From NCBI GenBank assembly GCA_947178015.1, contig CAMWWW010000065.1:1-10082 (forward strand): a stretch of DNA of 10,082 nt, read 5' to 3'. Shown here piece after piece: positions 7,204 through 10,082 of this stretch. Positions within the stretch are counted from its first letter, which is position 1. Every line of letters starts with the position of its first letter. The notes below the pieces were generated by a model. The model saw only the letters and a list, made by a program, of their open reading frames with translations, had not been told where the DNA came from and searched no databases. The DNA is from an uncultured Clostridia bacterium (GTDB taxonomy: Bacteria > Bacillota > Clostridia > Lachnospirales > Lachnospiraceae). Made by a program: the position numbers and the translations under genes.

Positions 7204-7207
7204 GTGA
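7202..7207 (+). promoter_or_regulatory. Ribosome-binding site deciding the TTG start of the SEDS gene
   Basis: AGGTGA overlaps the TAG stop of the U32 gene (7201-7203) and stands 4 nt before TTG (7212-7214). AGGTGA is the 3' part of the full AGGAGGTGA pairing site, so the short spacing is suitable. The overlap with the upstream stop suggests translational coupling. No ATG or GTG nearby has a better site. Confidence 0.65.
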
Positions 7208-7211
7208 AGAT

Positions 7212-8540
7212 TTGCAGAATATAGTAATAAGAGGCGCTCAATATCTGATTATATTGTTTATTGCGGTTTATACTTGGCAGTCCTTTGCATGGTTTGGAAA
7301 GAAGACGGAGGCGCAGCGAAGAAAAACGGTTATAAGACAGAATATATGTCTGTTCAGTGTACATTTTTTGGGATATTTGAGCGGCTATTTGGTGACGGGA
7401 AATGAGAAGCTTATTCTTTTGTATGGTGCGCAGGCAGTGTATTTTATCTGTGTGATATTTCTTTTAAGAGTGATTTATCCGCAGTCCTGCCGTACCTTGG
7501 CAAGCCATATGTGCATGCTTCTTGCCATTGGTTTTCTTGTACTTTCTAGGCTGTCCTTTCGGCTGGCCCTTAAGCAGTCTGTGATCGTTTTTGTCGGTAC
7601 GCTTGGCGTGTCTGTAATTCCGTGGATTATGGGAAAGTACAGAGAGCTTCGCAGACTGGCATGGGTGTATGGACTGATTGGAAGTGCTCTGCTTCTTATG
7701 GTGTTTTTAGTCGCGGACACTACATATGGGGCAAAGCTGTTTCTTAAGTTCGGGTTGATTTCTGTTCAGCCCTCTGAGTTCGTGAAGTTGGTCTATGTCT
7801 TTTTTATCGCCGCAATGTTTGAAAAATCAAGAAGTTTTCTGCAAGTTGTCAAGGTTTCGCTGATGGCAGCGCTTCATGTGCTTTTGCTGGTGGCATCCAA
7901 GGATCTGGGAGGAGCGCTGATCTTTGCGCTTACGTATCTGTTGATGCTGTATGTGGCAACCAGACAGTCTCTGTATCTTTTTGGCGGGCTGGCATGTGCG
8001 AGTGTGGCGTCTTATGTGGCATGGCGCCTTTTTGATCACGTGCAGGTCCGAGTGACGGCATGGCTTGATCCATGGTCGGTGATTGACACAAAGGGCTATC
8101 AGATTGCACAGTCGTTATTTGCCATCGGTATGGGAGGCTTTTTGGGCGTGGTGCTGTATCAGGGATCGCCGGGACAGATTCCAGTTGTGGAGCAGGATTT
8201 TATCTTCTCTGCTATCGCGGAGGAACTGGGCGGGGCTGTGGCAATCTGTGTGATTCTTATCTGTCTTGGAACCCTTTTTCTGTTTTTAAATATAGGGATG
8301 GAGAGCCAAAGTCTATTTTACCGTTATCTGGCATCAGGGCTTGCCATTCTGTATGGAATACAAGTGTTTCTCACGGTGGGAGGAGCGATGAAGTTGATTC
8401 CATCCACCGGCGTGACGCTGCCCTTGGTAAGCTCTGGAGGAAGCTCGGTTTTAAGCACACTCTGCATGTTTGCTGTAATACAGGGTTTATACATGCAAGC
8501 TGGAAAGGGGGCAGACATCAATGACCAGAAAAAAGGGTGA
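7212..8540 (+). CDS. FtsW/RodA-family SEDS peptidoglycan glycosyltransferase
   Basis: A 442-residue polytopic membrane protein of the SEDS family, which polymerises lipid II into glycan strands with a partner class B PBP. Family marks in order: FGLISVQPSEFVKLVYVFF (180-198), KDLGGALIF (230-238), VTAWLDPWS (281-289), GYQIAQSLFAIGMGGF (295-310), EQDFIFSAIAEELG (327-340) and IPSTGVTLPLVSSGGSS (396-412). The final motif reads SSGGSS where many FtsW/RodA proteins have SYGGSS. An N-terminal stretch of about 60 residues with extra hydrophobic segments, and the adjacent short PBP, resemble the RodA-PbpA pairs of actinobacteria more than FtsW of a dcw cluster. Elongation is the likelier role, but SpoVE- or FtsW-like use cannot be excluded. 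It starts with TTG and overlaps the PBP gene by 20 nt. Confidence 0.93.
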   Translation: MQNIVIRGAQYLIILFIAVYTWQSFAWFGKKTEAQRRKTVIRQNICLFSVHFLGYLSGYLVTGNEKLILLYGAQAVYFICVIFLLRVIYPQSCRTLASHMCMLLAIGFLVLSRLSFRLALKQSVIVFVGTLGVSVIPWIMGKYRELRRLAWVYGLIGSALLLMVFLVADTTYGAKLFLKFGLISVQPSEFVKLVYVFFIAAMFEKSRSFLQVVKVSLMAALHVLLLVASKDLGGALIFALTYLLMLYVATRQSLYLFGGLACASVASYVAWRLFDHVQVRVTAWLDPWSVIDTKGYQIAQSLFAIGMGGFLGVVLYQGSPGQIPVVEQDFIFSAIAEELGGAVAICVILICLGTLFLFLNIGMESQSLFYRYLASGLAILYGIQVFLTVGGAMKLIPSTGVTLPLVSSGGSSVLSTLCMFAVIQGLYMQAGKGADINDQKKG

Positions 8541-9975
8541 CGACCAGAATCGTACTATGGACCCAAAGGGCTTGGATGAGAAAAAGGAATTATATCGAAT
8601 TATGTACTTGTTCGCCGGTATTTTTTTGTTGATGTGCGGCTATTTGCTCTATTTTCTTATTTTTGAGAGCCGAGCTGTGATCAACAATCCCTATAACCTG
8701 CGCCAAGAAAATCTGGGGAAAAAGATTGTGAGGGGCTCCATTTTGTCCGAGGACGGGGAGATATTGGCGGAGACGTTAGTGACAGAGGATGGGACAGAAT
8801 CCCGTTATTATCCCTATCAGGATCTTTTTGCCCATGTGGTCGGCTATTCACAAAATGGAAGAACTGGAATTGAAGGAAACTATAATTTTGAGCTGCTGAC
8901 CTCTGATATTCCGATTTATGAGAAAATTTACCGGGAATTCGCCGATCTAAAAAAGCCGGGGAATCAGGTTGTCACCACGCTTTCTCTCAAGCTTCAGCAA
9001 ACGGCCTATGAGGCAATGGGAGACAGACGGGGCGCTGTGGTAGTGCTAGAGCCTTCCACAGGAAAGCTGCTTGCGATGGTGTCAAAGCCCAGTTTTGATC
9101 CGAATGAGATTGTGGAAAAATGGGAAGAGCTTACAAGCGGCGACAGTGTTTTGCTAAATCGCGCTTCTCAGGGCTTATATCCGCCCGGCTCCACCTTTAA
9201 AATTGTCACCGCATTGGAGTTATTGCGGGAAAATCCGGCTGCGCTGGAAGATTTTAATTATACGTGCAAGGGTATATTTTCTTATCATAATGCAGAAATT
9301 AAATGCTATAATGGAAAATCACATGGAAATCTTGATTTTACCAGTGCTTTTGCAAAATCCTGCAATGGGGCATTTGCTGAGATAGGAACCATGCTTTCAA
9401 TACCGAATTTTACTGCGCTTTGCGAGAGCCTTCTTTTTAATGCTGAGCTTCCATTTCCGCTTGCCTATCAGAAAAGCTCCTTTGCGCTTGCGCCGGAGGC
9501 TCCTGACTGGGAGATATTACAGACGGCGATCGGGCAGGGGAAGACAGAGATGTCACCGCTCCACAATGCGCTGCTTGCTGCTTCCATCGCAAATGGAGGT
9601 GTGCTGATGAAGCCGTATGTCGTGTCTGAGATCAGGACGGCATATGGAAATACCATAAAGCAGTATTTGCCATCTGTGTATGATAGGTTGATGACGGCGG
9701 AGGAGGCAGCGGCGCTGACTGGATGGATGACCGCCTGCGTGACGGACGGGACAGGGTATGCGGTATTGTCCGATCAATATACTGCCGCTGGAAAAACAGG
9801 AACGGCAGAGTGGGATGAAACAAAGAAATCTCACGCATGGTTTGTGGGCTTTGCTCCAGCGGAGAATCCAAGGCTGGTGGTTAGCGTTGTATTGGAGGAA
9901 GCAGGAACGGGGAGCGACAATGCGGCGCCGATAGCGAGAAAGTTGTTTGACGCATATGACGAGTTGCAGAAATAG
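8521..9975 (+). CDS. Class B penicillin-binding protein (PbpA/PBP2-type transpeptidase)
   Basis: A 484-residue bitopic membrane protein that crosslinks peptidoglycan outside the membrane. A charged cytoplasmic tail (1-25) precedes one membrane anchor (about 27-48). A short N-terminal module follows, with NNPYNLRQE (55-63) and RGSILSEDGEILAET (71-85), then HVVGYSQNGRTGIEGNY (105-121). The transpeptidase domain (about 150-480) has the catalytic STFK (S224), SCN (280-282) and KTGT (425-428). There are no PASTA repeats and no glycosyltransferase domain. The size and the N-terminal pattern fit the compact PbpA type that works with a RodA-like SEDS enzyme, here the directly overlapping upstream gene. 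GGGGG (8507-8511) lies 9 nt before the ATG, inside the SEDS coding end, so translation should be coupled. The stop codon sits in a triple AATAG repeat. Confidence 0.95.
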   Translation: MTRKKGDDQNRTMDPKGLDEKKELYRIMYLFAGIFLLMCGYLLYFLIFESRAVINNPYNLRQENLGKKIVRGSILSEDGEILAETLVTEDGTESRYYPYQDLFAHVVGYSQNGRTGIEGNYNFELLTSDIPIYEKIYREFADLKKPGNQVVTTLSLKLQQTAYEAMGDRRGAVVVLEPSTGKLLAMVSKPSFDPNEIVEKWEELTSGDSVLLNRASQGLYPPGSTFKIVTALELLRENPAALEDFNYTCKGIFSYHNAEIKCYNGKSHGNLDFTSAFAKSCNGAFAEIGTMLSIPNFTALCESLLFNAELPFPLAYQKSSFALAPEAPDWEILQTAIGQGKTEMSPLHNALLAASIANGGVLMKPYVVSEIRTAYGNTIKQYLPSVYDRLMTAEEAAALTGWMTACVTDGTGYAVLSDQYTAAGKTGTAEWDETKKSHAWFVGFAPAENPRLVVSVVLEEAGTGSDNAAPIARKLFDAYDELQK

Positions 9976-9985
9976 AATAGAATAG
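9971..9985 (+). repeat. Three tandem AATAG units at the PBP stop codon
   Basis: AATAG occurs three times in a row, and the first copy supplies the PBP stop codon TAG (9973-9975). Gain or loss of a unit would not change the protein, because the first stop is retained. It lies at the edge of the downstream dispersed repeat. Confidence 0.8.
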
Positions 9986-10082
9986 ATTTATGAATTGTTT
10001 TCGAGAGTGGTCCGCATAGTCAGCGCTGCTATTTCCTCCGTCACCCCGCTCTCGCTTAGTGAAAAACGTAGCGGACGCTAAG
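9985..10082 (+). repeat. Right copy of the dispersed 3'-of-gene repeat, with RNA-like folding
   Basis: This begins about 10 nt after the PBP stop and runs to the window end. Bases 9985-10039 match the reverse complement of the left edge. The transcribed strand can pair CGAGAGTGG (10002-10010) with CCGCTCTCG (10046-10054), a 9-bp stem with one G-U. It can also pair GTCCGC (10010-10015) with GCGGAC (10071-10076) and CTTAG (10055-10059) with CTAAG (10078-10082). The second pairing crosses the first, so the two are alternatives or a pseudoknot. The loop holds TTTCCTCC, complementary to Shine-Dalgarno sequences. No run of T follows, so it is not an ordinary intrinsic terminator inside the window. 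The true right boundary may lie outside. Confidence 0.8.

Noticed and set aside
10021..10028. Palindrome CAGCGCTG in the right repeat as a conserved site
   Set aside because: The left copy has CAGCCCTG on the same strand, which breaks the symmetry without compensation, so the palindrome itself is not conserved.
1..10082. The inverted repeats at both ends as ends of a transposon or integrative element
   Set aside because: The genes between them are chromosomal housekeeping genes with no transposase or integrase, and the repeats have the same polarity to their neighbouring genes, which better fits a dispersed 3'-associated repeat.

Overview
The window looks like a chromosomal segment from a spore-forming, moderately low-GC Clostridia species, most likely Lachnospiraceae. 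The grounds are a SpoVAF/GerA-type spore protein, Gram-positive promoters and Shine-Dalgarno sites, a long-tailed ZapA, a long U32 protein, and a RodA-PbpA-like pair. No rRNA, tRNA, CRISPR array, transposase, phage gene or toxin-antitoxin pair was found. The protein-coding content is conserved housekeeping.

Layout. A minus-strand gene (102-1160) encodes a DEDD-type RNase H-like exonuclease related to Bacillus YprB. It diverges from a plus-strand spoVAF-like gene (1340-2770) across a 179-bp intergenic region. That region holds a good promoter for the minus-strand gene and a 9-bp inverted repeat. A sigma-A-like promoter with an overlapping dyad, which resembles a LexA box, precedes ruvA-ruvB (2843-4455; branch migration and Holliday junction processing). 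A second strong sigma-A-like promoter (4461-4489) precedes a tightly packed four-gene run: zapA (Z-ring assembly), a 747-residue U32 protein of the RNA-hydroxylation type, an FtsW/RodA-family SEDS glycosyltransferase, and a class B penicillin-binding protein. The last two overlap by 20 nt and should form a SEDS-bPBP peptidoglycan synthase. Gaps in this run are 9 nt, 8 nt and -20 nt, so it is probably one operon joining cell division, RNA modification and wall synthesis.

The least ordinary feature is at the edges. Positions 1-56 and 9985-10082 are two copies of one non-coding repeat in inverted orientation. Each copy lies just 3' of the outermost gene and has the same polarity relative to that gene. 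The right copy can fold into a 9-bp stem plus further pairings. Three of the five substitutions between the copies (first 40 aligned bases) fall in one arm of that stem, which gives a testable covariation prediction. Both window ends fall inside the repeat, as expected if this is a contig broken at a multicopy element. I see no complete undescribed multi-gene system here. The repeat and the shared promoter-region motifs are the best leads.
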